This document shows positions 14,757-22,695 of a stretch of 22,695 nucleotides of DNA, piece by piece. Position numbers and translations under genes: made by a program. Below the pieces are notes generated by a model. It was not told the origin of the DNA. It made no database searches and worked only from the letters and a program-made list of their open reading frames with translations. Origin of the DNA: RGIG7213 sp045657205. Its GTDB lineage: Bacteria; Bacillota; Clostridia; Oscillospirales; CAG-272. Numbering within the stretch: the first letter of the stretch is position 1; every line of letters begins with the position of its first letter. The stretch spans positions 1 through 22,695 of the forward strand of contig JAZOSS010000069.1 in NCBI GenBank assembly GCA_045657205.1. Direction: 5' to 3'.

Positions 14757-17384
14757 ATGAAAGAGATCGAAAAGACTTACGACCCGAGTAAGGTCGAAGA
14801 CAGACTTTACAAAGCCTGGTGTGACGGCGGTTACTTCACACCCGACGTAAATGACGGCAAGCCTGCATTTACGATAGTTATTCCGCCTCCAAACGTAACA
14901 GGACAGCTTCACATGGGCCACGCCCTTGATGAAACGCTTCAGGATATTCTCATCCGTTACAAGAGAATGAAGGGCTTTTCCACCCTTTGGGTTCCCGGAA
15001 CGGACCATGCAGGTATCGCAACGCAGATAAAAGTTGAGGAATTTTTGAGAAAGAACGAAGGTCTTACACGTTACGACCTCGGCCGTGAAAAATTTCTTGA
15101 AAGAGTATGGGAATGGAAAGCACAGTACGGCTCTACCATTATCCGTCAGCTTCAGAAGCTCGGTGCTTCCTGCGACTGGTCACGCTTGCGCTTCACTATG
15201 GACGAGGGACTTTCCCGCGCCGTACGCGAAGTATTCGTAAACCTTTACGACAAGGGACTCATCTACAGAGGCTACAGAATAATAAACTGGTGTCCTCACT
15301 GCCGTACGGCTTTATCCGATGCCGAGGTTGAATATTCCGAGGATGCAGGCCACTTCTGGCACATCAGATACCCCATCAAGGACAGTGATGAATATCTGAC
15401 TATCGCCACGACACGTCCGGAAACACTTCTCGGCGATACTGCCGTTGCGGTAAACCCCGAGGACGAAAGATACACGCATCTCGTCGGCAAAACGCTCATT
15501 TTGCCGCTTGTAAACAGAGAAATACCGATCATTGCCGACGACTACGTTGACAAGGAATTCGGTACGGGCTGTGTTAAGATAACGCCTGCACACGACCCGA
15601 ACGACTTTATGGTCGGTCAGCGTCACGACCTTGAAATAATCAAGGTTATGAACGACGATGCAACGATAAACGAATACGGCGGAAAATACGAAGGTCTTGA
15701 CAGATACGAAGCGCGCAAGCAGATCGTTGCAGACCTTGAAGCCGAAGGATATCTCGTAAAGGTCGAAGCACACAATCACAACGTCGGCAAGTGTTACCGC
15801 TGCGGTGACACGGTCGAGCCTTTGACGTCAGACCAGTGGTTTGTAAAAATGGGCCCGATGATACAGCCTGCAATAGACGCTGTAAAGGACGGCAGAATAA
15901 GCTACGAACCCGACAGATTCAGCAAAATATACATCAACTGGATGGAAAACCTCCACGACTGGTGCATTTCCCGTCAGCTTTGGTGGGGACACAGAATACC
16001 TGCATTCTACTGCGAAAAGTGCGGTAAAATGACGGTATCAAAGACTGATATAGACGTTTGTCCCGAATGCGGCGGCGCAGTTCATCAGGACGAAGACGTG
16101 CTTGACACGTGGTTCTCCTCCGCACTCTGGCCGTTCTCAACGCTCGGCTGGCCCGACAAAACGCCCGATCTTGAAAAATACTACCCGACAGACGTTCTCG
16201 TAACGGGTTACGATATCATCACCTTCTGGGTATCGAGAATGATATTCTCCGCTATGGAGCATATGAACGAAATACCGTTCAAGCACGTATTTATCCACGG
16301 TCTTGTAAGAGACGCGCAGGGCAGAAAGATGTCGAAATCTCTCGGAAACGGTATAGATCCCTTGCAGATAATCGACAAATACGGTGCGGACGCGCTCCGT
16401 TTTGCGCTTGCTACCGGTAACTCACCCGGAAACGATATGCGTTTCTCGGATGAAAAAATCGAAGCGTCCCGTAACTTCTCAAACAAGATATGGAACGCTG
16501 CACGTTTCGTTCTTATGAATCTTGACATTGAAAAGATCGAGCTTCCCGAAAAGTCCGAACTCAGAATTGAGGACAAATGGATACTTTCAAAGCTCAACAG
16601 ACTTACGAAGGAAGTATCTGCAAACCTTGAATCGTTTGAGCTTGGCGTTGCCCTTTCAAAGCTTTACGACTTTATCTGGGACAACTTCTGCGACTGGTAC
16701 ATTGAGCTTCTGAAGCCCCGCTTCAACGACAAGGGCAGCAAGGATAACCTCGTAGCTCAGAACGTCATCGCTTACGTTCTTACCTCAGCTCTCAAGCTGT
16801 TGCATCCGTTTATGCCGTTCATCACGGAAGAGCTTTACCAGGCACTTCCCCACACGGACGAAAGCATTATGATATCCGCTTATCCCGAATACACACCGTC
16901 ACTTGACTTCCCCGAGGATGAATCGCGTATGCAGTCACTTATTGCCGCTGTTAAGGCTGTAAGAAACAGACGTGCGGAAATGAACGTACCTCCGTCAAAG
17001 AAGGCTACGGTATTCATAAAGAGCGAAAAACACGATGCGTTCAACGAAACGACGTCGGGCTTCTTCACAAGACTTGCATCAGCTTCCGAAGTCGTTTACA
17101 CGGATGAATACACGGGTGAAGATGCCGTTTCCATAATCACGGACGACTGTGCAATTTACATTCCCTTGTCCGAAGTCGTTGACTTTGAAAAGGAAAAGGC
17201 ACGTCTTGAAGGCGAGCTTGTAAAGACACAGGGTGAGATAGACCGCCTTGAAAAGAAGCTGTCAAACGAAGGCTTCGTTGCGAAAGCACCTGCGGCAGTC
17301 GTTGACGGCGAACGTGCAAAGCTGAAAGCTTACAAAGAAAAAGCAGAAAGCATCACCTCTGAAATCGCTAAATACAACAAATAA
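14757..17384 (+). CDS. valS: Valyl-tRNA synthetase
   Basis: An 875-residue class I aminoacyl-tRNA synthetase that charges tRNA-Val. The ATP-binding HIGH motif appears as HMGH (52-55, in PPPNVTGQLHMGHA) and the KMSKS loop is exact at about 524-528 (GRKMSKSLGNG). Between them lies the large CP1 editing domain that hydrolyses mischarged threonyl-tRNA. Paired cysteines at about 345 (CYRC) and 419-440 (CEKC, CPEC) look like zinc-binding knuckles. The C terminus from about 800 is a coiled coil (ARLEGELVKTQGEIDRLEKK) typical of ValRS. Its start follows GAAAGGA. It is controlled by the T-box leader, now separated from the gene by the DUF559 cassette. Confidence 0.97.
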   Translation: MKEIEKTYDPSKVEDRLYKAWCDGGYFTPDVNDGKPAFTIVIPPPNVTGQLHMGHALDETLQDILIRYKRMKGFSTLWVPGTDHAGIATQIKVEEFLRKNEGLTRYDLGREKFLERVWEWKAQYGSTIIRQLQKLGASCDWSRLRFTMDEGLSRAVREVFVNLYDKGLIYRGYRIINWCPHCRTALSDAEVEYSEDAGHFWHIRYPIKDSDEYLTIATTRPETLLGDTAVAVNPEDERYTHLVGKTLILPLVNREIPIIADDYVDKEFGTGCVKITPAHDPNDFMVGQRHDLEIIKVMNDDATINEYGGKYEGLDRYEARKQIVADLEAEGYLVKVEAHNHNVGKCYRCGDTVEPLTSDQWFVKMGPMIQPAIDAVKDGRISYEPDRFSKIYINWMENLHDWCISRQLWWGHRIPAFYCEKCGKMTVSKTDIDVCPECGGAVHQDEDVLDTWFSSALWPFSTLGWPDKTPDLEKYYPTDVLVTGYDIITFWVSRMIFSAMEHMNEIPFKHVFIHGLVRDAQGRKMSKSLGNGIDPLQIIDKYGADALRFALATGNSPGNDMRFSDEKIEASRNFSNKIWNAARFVLMNLDIEKIELPEKSELRIEDKWILSKLNRLTKEVSANLESFELGVALSKLYDFIWDNFCDWYIELLKPRFNDKGSKDNLVAQNVIAYVLTSALKLLHPFMPFITEELYQALPHTDESIMISAYPEYTPSLDFPEDESRMQSLIAAVKAVRNRRAEMNVPPSKKATVFIKSEKHDAFNETTSGFFTRLASASEVVYTDEYTGEDAVSIITDDCAIYIPLSEVVDFEKEKARLEGELVKTQGEIDRLEKKLSNEGFVAKAPAAVVDGERAKLKAYKEKAESITSEIAKYNK

Positions 17385-17399
17385 TAATTAAAAAGCATT

Positions 17400-17444
17400 A
17401 AAACACCGCCGAGTGAATAATATTCTATCGGTGGTGTTTTTTTG
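17400..17444 (+). terminator. valS terminator overlapping the next start codon
   Basis: Arms 17400-17412 and 17428-17440 pair (one G-U) around a 15-nt loop, followed by an unbroken T-run to 17443. The 3' arm contains GGTGGTG (17430-17436), and the T-run ends in the TTG used as start by the following symporter. Confidence 0.85.
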
Positions 17445-18746
17445 TCTTTTATAAACGATCGTATAATTCTTCCCTTACTTCCGCTTATAACCGTGCTTTG
17501 CGGCGGATATTTCCTTTTTATAACGCGTCTTCTGAAGCCTTCACGCATAAAAAAAGCCGTCGGCTCACTTTTTAAAAAAAGCTCCTCCGACGGTATATCT
17601 CCGCTTGCGGCTTTGAGTGTTGCTTTAGCAGGCACTCTCGGTGTCGGCAACATCGTCGGCGTTGCCGTGGCAATATCCGTCGGCGGTGCAGGTGCCGTTT
17701 TCTGGATGTGGGTGAGTGCCGTTTTTTCCCTCGGCTTGAAATACGCCGAAACGGTGCTTGCAGTAAGGTTCGGCAAGGATGAAAACGGAAAGCGCGTCGG
17801 CGGTCCTATGTACTACATATTTTTCGGGGCAAAATCGAAAACGCTTTCGTATTTTTTCTGTATTTTATGTATTGCCTCCTCGCTTGCATCGGGCTGTATC
17901 ATACAGTCAAATTCGGCATCGCGTGCCGTTTCAACCTACGGAATACCGACGTACGTAACGGGCGGTGTGCTTGCCGTTTTGTGCGGTGTTATCATAATCG
18001 GCGGAATAAAGAGCATAAGCCGTTTTACAATGGCATCTATCCCCGTTATGACGTCCGTTTTTATGATTTTTTCGCTTTTTATAATCATTTCAAACGTATC
18101 CGCCGTTCCCGGTGTTATAAAGAACATTTTTTCTTGTGCCTTCGGTCTTGACAGCGCATCGGCAGGAATCGGCGGGTATTCCGTAGCGTGTGCGATAAAG
18201 CACGGTGTTGCAAAAAGTGCGCTGTCGCACGAGGCAGGGGCAGGTACGTCTGCCATTTCGCACGGCGCATCAAATACAAAAAGCCCTGTAGAACAAGGCT
18301 TTTTGGGGATGTTTGAGGTTTTCGCCGACACGGTCGTAATGTGCTCCGTTTCGGCTTTCGTCATACTTATTGCATATCCAAATATCACCGTTTCCGACGT
18401 TTACGACGGAATAGCAATAACAAACAGCGCATACGGATATTTTTTAGGTGATACGGCACGCCATATAATTTCGCTTTGCGTTGTGTTTTTTGCTTTTGCA
18501 ACTCTTATATGCTGGTCGTATTACGGTGTCAGGTGCATCGAATACATATCAAAAAACAAGTTTTTTTCAAAGCTTTATCTTTTCGTATACTGTGTTTGCA
18601 TATTCATAGGCTCATCCGTATGCACGGAATACGTCTGGCAGCTCACGGATTTTTTCACCTGCGTGCTGATCTTTCTGAACGTACCTGTAACGCTGAGGCT
18701 GCGTAAACACGTCATATGCGAAACGGAAAAATATTATTCGCAATAA
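17442..18746 (+). CDS. Alanine/glycine:cation symporter (AGCS family)
   Basis: A 434-residue polytopic transporter. The family signature is clear: ALAGTLGVGNIVGVAVAIS, then GGAGAVFWMWVSAVFSLGLKYAE, GGPMYYI and SHEAGAGTSAISHGASNTKSPVEQG, with about ten membrane segments overall. AGCS proteins import alanine or glycine with Na+. The frame can only be opened early at a TTG (17442) whose likely ribosome binding site, GGTGGTG 5 bp upstream, is part of the valS terminator stem; a GTG about 17 codons in would delete most of TM1. Members are often somewhat longer at the N terminus. The stop codon overlaps the convergent peptidase gene by 13 bp, with no terminator between them. Confidence 0.9.
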   Translation: MSFINDRIILPLLPLITVLCGGYFLFITRLLKPSRIKKAVGSLFKKSSSDGISPLAALSVALAGTLGVGNIVGVAVAISVGGAGAVFWMWVSAVFSLGLKYAETVLAVRFGKDENGKRVGGPMYYIFFGAKSKTLSYFFCILCIASSLASGCIIQSNSASRAVSTYGIPTYVTGGVLAVLCGVIIIGGIKSISRFTMASIPVMTSVFMIFSLFIIISNVSAVPGVIKNIFSCAFGLDSASAGIGGYSVACAIKHGVAKSALSHEAGAGTSAISHGASNTKSPVEQGFLGMFEVFADTVVMCSVSAFVILIAYPNITVSDVYDGIAITNSAYGYFLGDTARHIISLCVVFFAFATLICWSYYGVRCIEYISKNKFFSKLYLFVYCVCIFIGSSVCTEYVWQLTDFFTCVLIFLNVPVTLRLRKHVICETEKYYSQ

Positions 18747-19765
18747 GTTACGATAAATCCGTCGGTGTTATTGCCCGATACGGTATATTCCGCAAAATTC
18801 GGAACGTAAACGTCCGTTACGTCCCCCGTTTTACGTGTGTAATAAACGTAATACGTTTTACCTCCCGTAAGCACCTGCAAGGGTGACGTTACGGGGAACT
18901 TTTTGATATATGAAATATACTCCTCAAGGCACAGATCATTCTCGTGCATATACACGGAATGGGGCATACCGACGTATCTGAAGTGGTTGCCCTCGGATAT
19001 AATGCCCGTATACTCGGTCTTATCACCGGGATACCTCATTATAAATCCGTATTTATGGTAATTATCAACTATAAACGGTGCGTACTCTTTTGCATTTTTT
19101 GCATACGAAAGCGAAGTACCGTCGTCAAGATACAGCTTTACGTCAAACGCATAGCCGGTATGATGGTCGGAATATCCCGCAAATTCAAAATATCCGCTGT
19201 CTTCATCGGACGACACCATGGAGTTATAAAAATCCTCCTGCTGTTGTTTCGTGCGGTATCCTGCCGTCACCTGGATTATTTCAAGCGACGTTTCCGAATA
19301 AAACGCTTCGGTAAGCTTGCCCAAAGCAAGAAAAGCATCTCTTTGCAATGTTATTTCCGAGCCTGCAACGCTATATCTGCGATCCTTGTTATTGAAAAGA
19401 TTGACCAAAGATACGCTGTCGGAAAAAGCGTACGCGTTTTCTCTGTTTACAAGCACAAGAGGGCCTTGCGTAAGCTCACTTTCAGAGCATTTGATAACGT
19501 CATAGCGTGAGATATCAAGCACTGCCTGCGTTTCTGTATCCTCTTTTTCCGTAACGGTCGTTTTTTCCGTCGTGACGGCAGACGTGTCAACATCCGTCTT
19601 TCTGTCGTTTGACATATCGCGTGCGATCACAGCGCAAAGAGTAACGATTATAAGCACGAGTAAAACGATAATTACCGTGGTTGCGACAGACGTGCCGCCG
19701 AAAGCCTTTCTGTAGGCTTTGTTATTCATAGCGGCACGCCGTCTTTGAAAGCTTTTTTTAGACAC
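18734..19765 (-). CDS. Membrane-anchored M15 D-alanyl-D-alanine carboxypeptidase (VanY/DdcY-type)
   Basis: A 343-residue protein with a basic cytoplasmic N terminus, one membrane anchor (about residues 28-48), a Thr/Glu-rich linker (about 55-80) and an extracytoplasmic M15B peptidase domain. Zinc ligands are visible in S199-D-H201-H-T-G-Y-A-F-D208 and H261 of SEGNHFRYVG, where E258 is the probable general base; R171 in GYRTKQQ fits the substrate-binding arginine. The enzyme should trim the terminal D-Ala of peptidoglycan stem peptides. It begins 22 bp after pnp, probably on the same transcript. The start is uncertain: GTG 19765 and an internal ATG 12 codons later both lack a clear ribosome binding site. 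No vancomycin-resistance genes accompany it. Confidence 0.88.
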   Translation of the reverse strand: MSKKSFQRRRAAMNNKAYRKAFGGTSVATTVIIVLLVLIIVTLCAVIARDMSNDRKTDVDTSAVTTEKTTVTEKEDTETQAVLDISRYDVIKCSESELTQGPLVLVNRENAYAFSDSVSLVNLFNNKDRRYSVAGSEITLQRDAFLALGKLTEAFYSETSLEIIQVTAGYRTKQQQEDFYNSMVSSDEDSGYFEFAGYSDHHTGYAFDVKLYLDDGTSLSYAKNAKEYAPFIVDNYHKYGFIMRYPGDKTEYTGIISEGNHFRYVGMPHSVYMHENDLCLEEYISYIKKFPVTSPLQVLTGGKTYYVYYTRKTGDVTDVYVPNFAEYTVSGNNTDGFIVTYCE

Positions 19766-19787
19766 TTTTAATTATTTTGCAATTATT

Positions 19788-21890
19788 TTATTTTACGTTT
19801 ACCTTAGGAAGCGCATCTTTTCTTGAAAGATTGAGTCTGCCTCTGTCGTCCGTTCCGAGGAACTTGACAGTTACCGTATCACCTACAGCGACAACGTCCT
19901 CAACCTTTTCTGTGCGCTTGTTGTCAAGCTTGGAGATATGAACGAGTCCTTCCTTACCGGGAGCTATTTCAACGAATGCACCGATAGGAATTATTCTCGT
20001 TACGGTACCCGTGTAGCAGCAGCCTACTTCGGGTTCAAATACGATAGCGTCGATCATCGCCTTAGCCGCATCACAGCTTGCCTTGTTTACGGCAAGGATA
20101 AATACGGAGCCGTCGTCTTCGATGTCGATCTTCGCACCCGTTTCGCCTGTTATCTTCTGGATCGTCTTACCGCCTGAACCGATAACCTCACGGATCTTGT
20201 CGGGGTTGATCTGCATTGATATCATCTTGGGAGCGTATTCGGAAACCTCGTCACGGGGTCTTTCGATAGCCTTGAGTATGATCTCGTCTATGATATAATC
20301 TCTGCCCTTGTGAGTCGTAGCGAGTGCCTCTCTGATTATTTCGGGTGTAAGACCGTCGATCTTGAGGTCCATCTGAATGGACGTGATACCCTTGTGAGTA
20401 CCTGCAACCTTGAAGTCCATATCGCCAAAGAAGTCTTCAAGGCCCTGGATGTCGATCATCGTCATCCATCTGTCGCCTTCGGTGATAAGACCGCAGGAAA
20501 TACCCGCAACGGGAGCCTTTATCGGAACGCCTGCATCCATAAGTGCAAGGGTTGAACCGCAGACGGATGCCTGTGATGTCGAACCGTTGGAGGAAATAAC
20601 CTCGGAAACAAGTCTTATGGAGTAGGGGAACTCTTCAACGGAGGGAAGAACGGGAACGAGTGATCTTTCAGCAAGAGCACCGTGTCCGATCTCACGTCTG
20701 CCGGGGCTTCTTGACGATTTTGCATCGCCTACGGAATAACCGGGCATATTGTAGTGGTGCATATATCTCTTTGATTCTTCTTCGTCGATACCGTCAAGTA
20801 TCTGCATGTCGCTGATAGAACCGAGCGTTGCAATAGTAAGGACCTGTGTCTGTCCTCTTGTGAACATACCGCTTCCGTGTACGCGGGGAAGAAGCTTTAC
20901 TTCTGCGTTCAAAGGACGGATCTCGTCAAGGCGGCGGCCGTCAACACGCTTGCCGTCGTCAAGGAGCCAACGGCGTACAACGAACTTCTGGAGCTTGTAA
21001 ATGCACTCGTCCATCATTGCGTGGGAGTCGGGATATGCTTCGTCAAACTTTTCGTATACTGCGTTTGTTATTACGTTGAGAGCCGCATCACGTACCTTTT
21101 TGTCGTCCGTGTCGAGAGCTTTCTTTATGTCTTCGATGCAGAACGCTTCAATAGCGTCGTAAAGATCGTGATCGACGTCGTGCTGTTCATATTCGAACTT
21201 GGGCTTGCCGGCTTCGGCAACGATGCTTTCGATGAACGCACAAAGCTTTTTGATCTCTTCATGTGCAAGAAGGATAGCGGCGAACATATCCTCGTCGGAT
21301 ATTTCCTTAGCGCCTGCTTCTATCATAACTACCTTCTTTGCGCTTCCGGCAACGGTAAGCTCAAGTGTGCTTTCCTCTCTCTGTGCTGCTGTGGGGTTGA
21401 TGATGAACTGATTGCCTACCATACCTACGAACACACCGCCGATAGGTCCGTTCCACGGAATATCGGAAATGGAAAGTGCAACGGATGCACCGATCATTGC
21501 GGCAATTTCGGGTGAGCAGTCGTGATCAACGCTCAAAACCGTCAAAGAAAGGTTTACGTCGTTGCGGAGATCCTTCGGGAACAAAGGACGGATAGGTCTG
21601 TCAATAACACGGGAGGTAAGAATTGCCTTTTCCGTGGGCTTGCCCTCACGTCTGAAATAACCGCCGGGGATTCTTCCTACAGAATAAAGTCTTTCCTCAA
21701 AATCAACGGAAAGGGGAAGAAAATCAATTCCGTCACGGGGCTTTGCGGATGCAGTAGCGCACGCAAGGATAGAAGTATCCCCGTATCTTACCAAACAAGA
21801 ACCGTTTGCAAGACCTGCCATTTTACCCGTTTCGATAACGAGAGGACGGCCTGCAAGCTCATAACTGAAAGTTTTGAAATTTTCGAACAT
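19788..21890 (-). CDS. pnp: Polyribonucleotide nucleotidyltransferase (PNPase)
   Basis: A 700-residue phosphorolytic 3'-to-5' exoribonuclease. Two RNase PH-like cores are joined by a helical linker: the first begins YELAGRPLVIETGKMAGLANG and contains GGYFRREGKPTEKAILTSRVIDRPIRPLFP; the second contains FTRGQTQVLTIATLG, PGRREIGHGALAERSL and SNGSTSQASVCG. A KH domain (REVIGSGGKTIQKITGETGA) and an S1 domain (GTVTRIIPIGAFVEIAPGKEGLVHIS) follow. AAAGGAG lies just upstream of ATG 21890; the 15 extra codons to 21935 have no such site and run into the leader. It acts in mRNA decay. The gene is divergent from rpsO, unlike the common rpsO-pnp order. Confidence 0.97.
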   Translation of the reverse strand: MFENFKTFSYELAGRPLVIETGKMAGLANGSCLVRYGDTSILACATASAKPRDGIDFLPLSVDFEERLYSVGRIPGGYFRREGKPTEKAILTSRVIDRPIRPLFPKDLRNDVNLSLTVLSVDHDCSPEIAAMIGASVALSISDIPWNGPIGGVFVGMVGNQFIINPTAAQREESTLELTVAGSAKKVVMIEAGAKEISDEDMFAAILLAHEEIKKLCAFIESIVAEAGKPKFEYEQHDVDHDLYDAIEAFCIEDIKKALDTDDKKVRDAALNVITNAVYEKFDEAYPDSHAMMDECIYKLQKFVVRRWLLDDGKRVDGRRLDEIRPLNAEVKLLPRVHGSGMFTRGQTQVLTIATLGSISDMQILDGIDEEESKRYMHHYNMPGYSVGDAKSSRSPGRREIGHGALAERSLVPVLPSVEEFPYSIRLVSEVISSNGSTSQASVCGSTLALMDAGVPIKAPVAGISCGLITEGDRWMTMIDIQGLEDFFGDMDFKVAGTHKGITSIQMDLKIDGLTPEIIREALATTHKGRDYIIDEIILKAIERPRDEVSEYAPKMISMQINPDKIREVIGSGGKTIQKITGETGAKIDIEDDGSVFILAVNKASCDAAKAMIDAIVFEPEVGCCYTGTVTRIIPIGAFVEIAPGKEGLVHISKLDNKRTEKVEDVVAVGDTVTVKFLGTDDRGRLNLSRKDALPKVNVK

Positions 21891-21935
21891 TTTATGCTCC
21901 TTTAAATAGTATTTGAAGAAGATTGTGCATAACAT

Positions 21936-21976
21936 TTAATTTTACACACAAAACCGCCGTTTGTGTGCAAAATTAA
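21936..21976 (-). promoter_or_regulatory. Hairpin in the pnp 5' leader
   Basis: Arms of about 17 bp (21936-21954 and 21959-21976), with one mismatch and one bulge, lie 45 bp upstream of the pnp start within the predicted untranslated leader. PNPase of enterobacteria represses itself through an RNase III-cut leader stem; a similar role here is inferred from position and stem length alone. Confidence 0.6.
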
Positions 21977-22006
21977 CTGCTATACACCAAACCCCTCCAT
22001 TATTGT

Positions 22007-22036
22007 ATTTTATCACAAACCCTCCCGAACATTCAA
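22007..22036 (-). promoter_or_regulatory. Predicted pnp promoter
   Basis: On the minus strand TTGAAT (22036-22031) and TAAAAT (22012-22007) are separated by 18 bp, giving a leader of about 110 nt before the pnp start codon. Confidence 0.6.
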
Positions 22037-22098
22037 TAAAAAATTATTAATGTTAAATTAATATTTTTCAAAGGCGAAATAATTTTTCACAAAACCCC

Positions 22099-22127
22099 TT
22101 TACAAAAATCAAACCGTGTGATATAAT
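22099..22127 (+). promoter_or_regulatory. rpsO promoter
   Basis: TTTACA (22099-22104) and TATAAT (22122-22127) are spaced by 17 bp, placing the rpsO transcript start near 22134. Confidence 0.85.
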
Positions 22128-22139
22128 GTATCTTGGTAT

Positions 22140-22220
22140 GGCGTATACGAATACACGGCTTACGGGAATAAGGCACTTGCCAAAGGTGCGTTTCACCCGC
22201 CGTATTCCTTGTATTTCGAA
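22140..22220 (+). promoter_or_regulatory. Structured rpsO leader, candidate S15 autoregulatory RNA
   Basis: The roughly 110-nt leader folds into nested stems. Outer arms are CGAATACA (22148-22155) and TGTATTTCG (22210-22218). An inner GGAATA/TATTCC stem encloses a GCACTT…AAGGTGC hairpin and a CACCCGCCG strand. This branched layout recalls S15-binding leaders of Firmicutes, in which excess S15 limits its own translation. The resemblance is structural and not confirmed by a covariance match. Confidence 0.55.
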
Positions 22221-22247
22221 TTTATTTATTTGAAAGGTGATTAAACA

Positions 22248-22511
22248 ATGCTTAAAGATCAGAAGCAGGATATCATATCCGCATACAAACTCCACGAAAC
22301 AGACACAGGTTCCCCCGAAGTACAGATCGCTATTCTTACAACGAGAATAAACTCACTTAACGAGCACCTCAAGACAAACAAGAACGACCACCACTCAAGA
22401 CGCGGTCTTCTTAAAATGGTTGGTCAGAGAAGAAACCTTCTCGGCTACCTCCAGAAGAAAGATATCGAAAGATACCGCGCTATAATCGACAAGCTCGGAA
22501 TCAGAAAGTAA
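22248..22511 (+). CDS. rpsO: 30S ribosomal protein S15
   Basis: An 87-residue primary 16S rRNA-binding protein of the small subunit platform. The conserved segments are HETDTGSPEVQIAILTTRIN, LNEHLKTNKNDHHSRRGLL and VGQRRNLLGYLQKKDIERY, and the length is normal (88-89 in most species). GAAAGGTGA precedes the ATG. The gene has its own promoter, structured leader and terminator and is transcribed alone. Confidence 0.98.
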   Translation: MLKDQKQDIISAYKLHETDTGSPEVQIAILTTRINSLNEHLKTNKNDHHSRRGLLKMVGQRRNLLGYLQKKDIERYRAIIDKLGIRK

Positions 22512-22517
22512 TAAAAC

Positions 22518-22550
22518 AAAGCTCCGTTTGCCATACACGGAGCTTTTTTA
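22518..22550 (+). terminator. rpsO terminator
   Basis: Perfect 10-bp arms AAAGCTCCGT (22518-22527) and ACGGAGCTTT (22537-22546), followed by further Ts, 6 bp after the rpsO stop codon. Confidence 0.92.
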
Positions 22551-22561
22551 TTGTATAGTCA

Positions 22562-22695
22562 TAACCACCGGCTAAGCCGGTGGCTTGCTCAGCCCTATAA
22601 GGGCATGTTACTGGCGGGGCTGAAAGCCCACCGAAAGATCTGCCAACCGCAAGCGGTCTCAAGCTACCGCTAAAGCGGTTGGCTTATCTTTTGCT
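22562..22695. repeat. Chain of five small palindromes, window end
   Basis: No gene is seen. Five hairpins follow one another: CCACCGGCTAAGCCGGTGG (22565-22583), GCCCTATAAGGGC (22592-22604), GGGCTGAAAGCCC (22617-22629), ACCGCAAGCGGT (22646-22657) and ACCGCTAAAGCGGT (22666-22679). The last is identical to the palindrome in the right repeat of the DUF559 cassette (14662-14675). GCCAACCGCAAG (22642-22653) is an inverted copy of 10-21. The block continues past the window and may be an end of an IS200/IS605-like or REP-type element. Confidence 0.7.

Noticed and set aside
18734..19765. VanY of a vancomycin-resistance cluster
   Set aside because: No vanH, vanA-type ligase or vanX lies nearby. The two-component pair is about 14 kb away and not associated.
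22562..22695. CRISPR array or tRNA cluster at the window end
   Set aside because: The hairpins differ in sequence and spacing, so there are no identical direct repeats with spacers, and none folds as a tRNA cloverleaf.

Overview
The window looks like a chromosomal segment from a low-to-moderate GC Firmicute of class Clostridia, probably a gut Oscillospiraceae/Lachnospiraceae-type lineage. The reasons are strong AGGAGG-type ribosome binding sites, sigma-A promoters with TTGACA/TATAAT boxes, a T-box in front of valS, a PadR-DUF1700-DUF4097 cassette, an MtaB-type methylthiotransferase and the general protein repertoire. No tRNA or rRNA genes and no CRISPR array are visible.

Layout. Positions 1-1400 are decayed accessory DNA: a palindromic repeat, a NapH/NosR-like ferredoxin membrane protein broken by one in-frame TGA, and the remnant of an IS481-type transposase that also carries a TGA near its start. 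At 1400-5300, on the minus strand, lie a tyrosine recombinase, an OmpR-type response regulator, its histidine kinase and endonuclease III. They follow each other closely enough to share transcripts. Reading away from them (5450-9260, plus) is a three-gene operon: an SGNH-fold surface protein, mtaB and a MATE transporter. It ends at a strong bidirectional terminator facing a sodium:neurotransmitter-type symporter (minus).

At 10790-12460 there is a PadR regulator with an inverted-repeat operator on its own promoter, overlapping DUF1700 and DUF4097 genes. At 12580-13612 sits an AT-rich toxin-antitoxin pair. The toxin is a Fic AMP-transferase with an intact HPFREGNGR motif. The antitoxin is an HTH protein carrying the Fic-inhibitory motif, so one small protein may both neutralise the toxin and repress the operon.

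At 13906-17384 is the valS unit: promoter, T-box leader, then a 512-bp cassette, then valS. The cassette begins directly after the T-box terminator and ends 34 bp before the valS start codon. It encodes one DUF559 (PD-(D/E)XK-like) protein between perfect 30-bp inverted repeats and an outer 10-bp inverted pair. The left repeat contains the DUF559 ribosome binding site. This is the best candidate here for an undescribed mobile element. Related palindromes with a GCT-N(1-3)-AGC core recur at both ends of the window.

The rest is housekeeping: an alanine/glycine:cation symporter whose TTG start lies in the valS terminator U-tract, a membrane-anchored M15 D,D-carboxypeptidase, pnp with a leader hairpin, and rpsO with its own promoter and structured leader. 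rpsO and pnp are divergent here rather than co-transcribed. The final 130 bp is a chain of five small palindromes without a gene.
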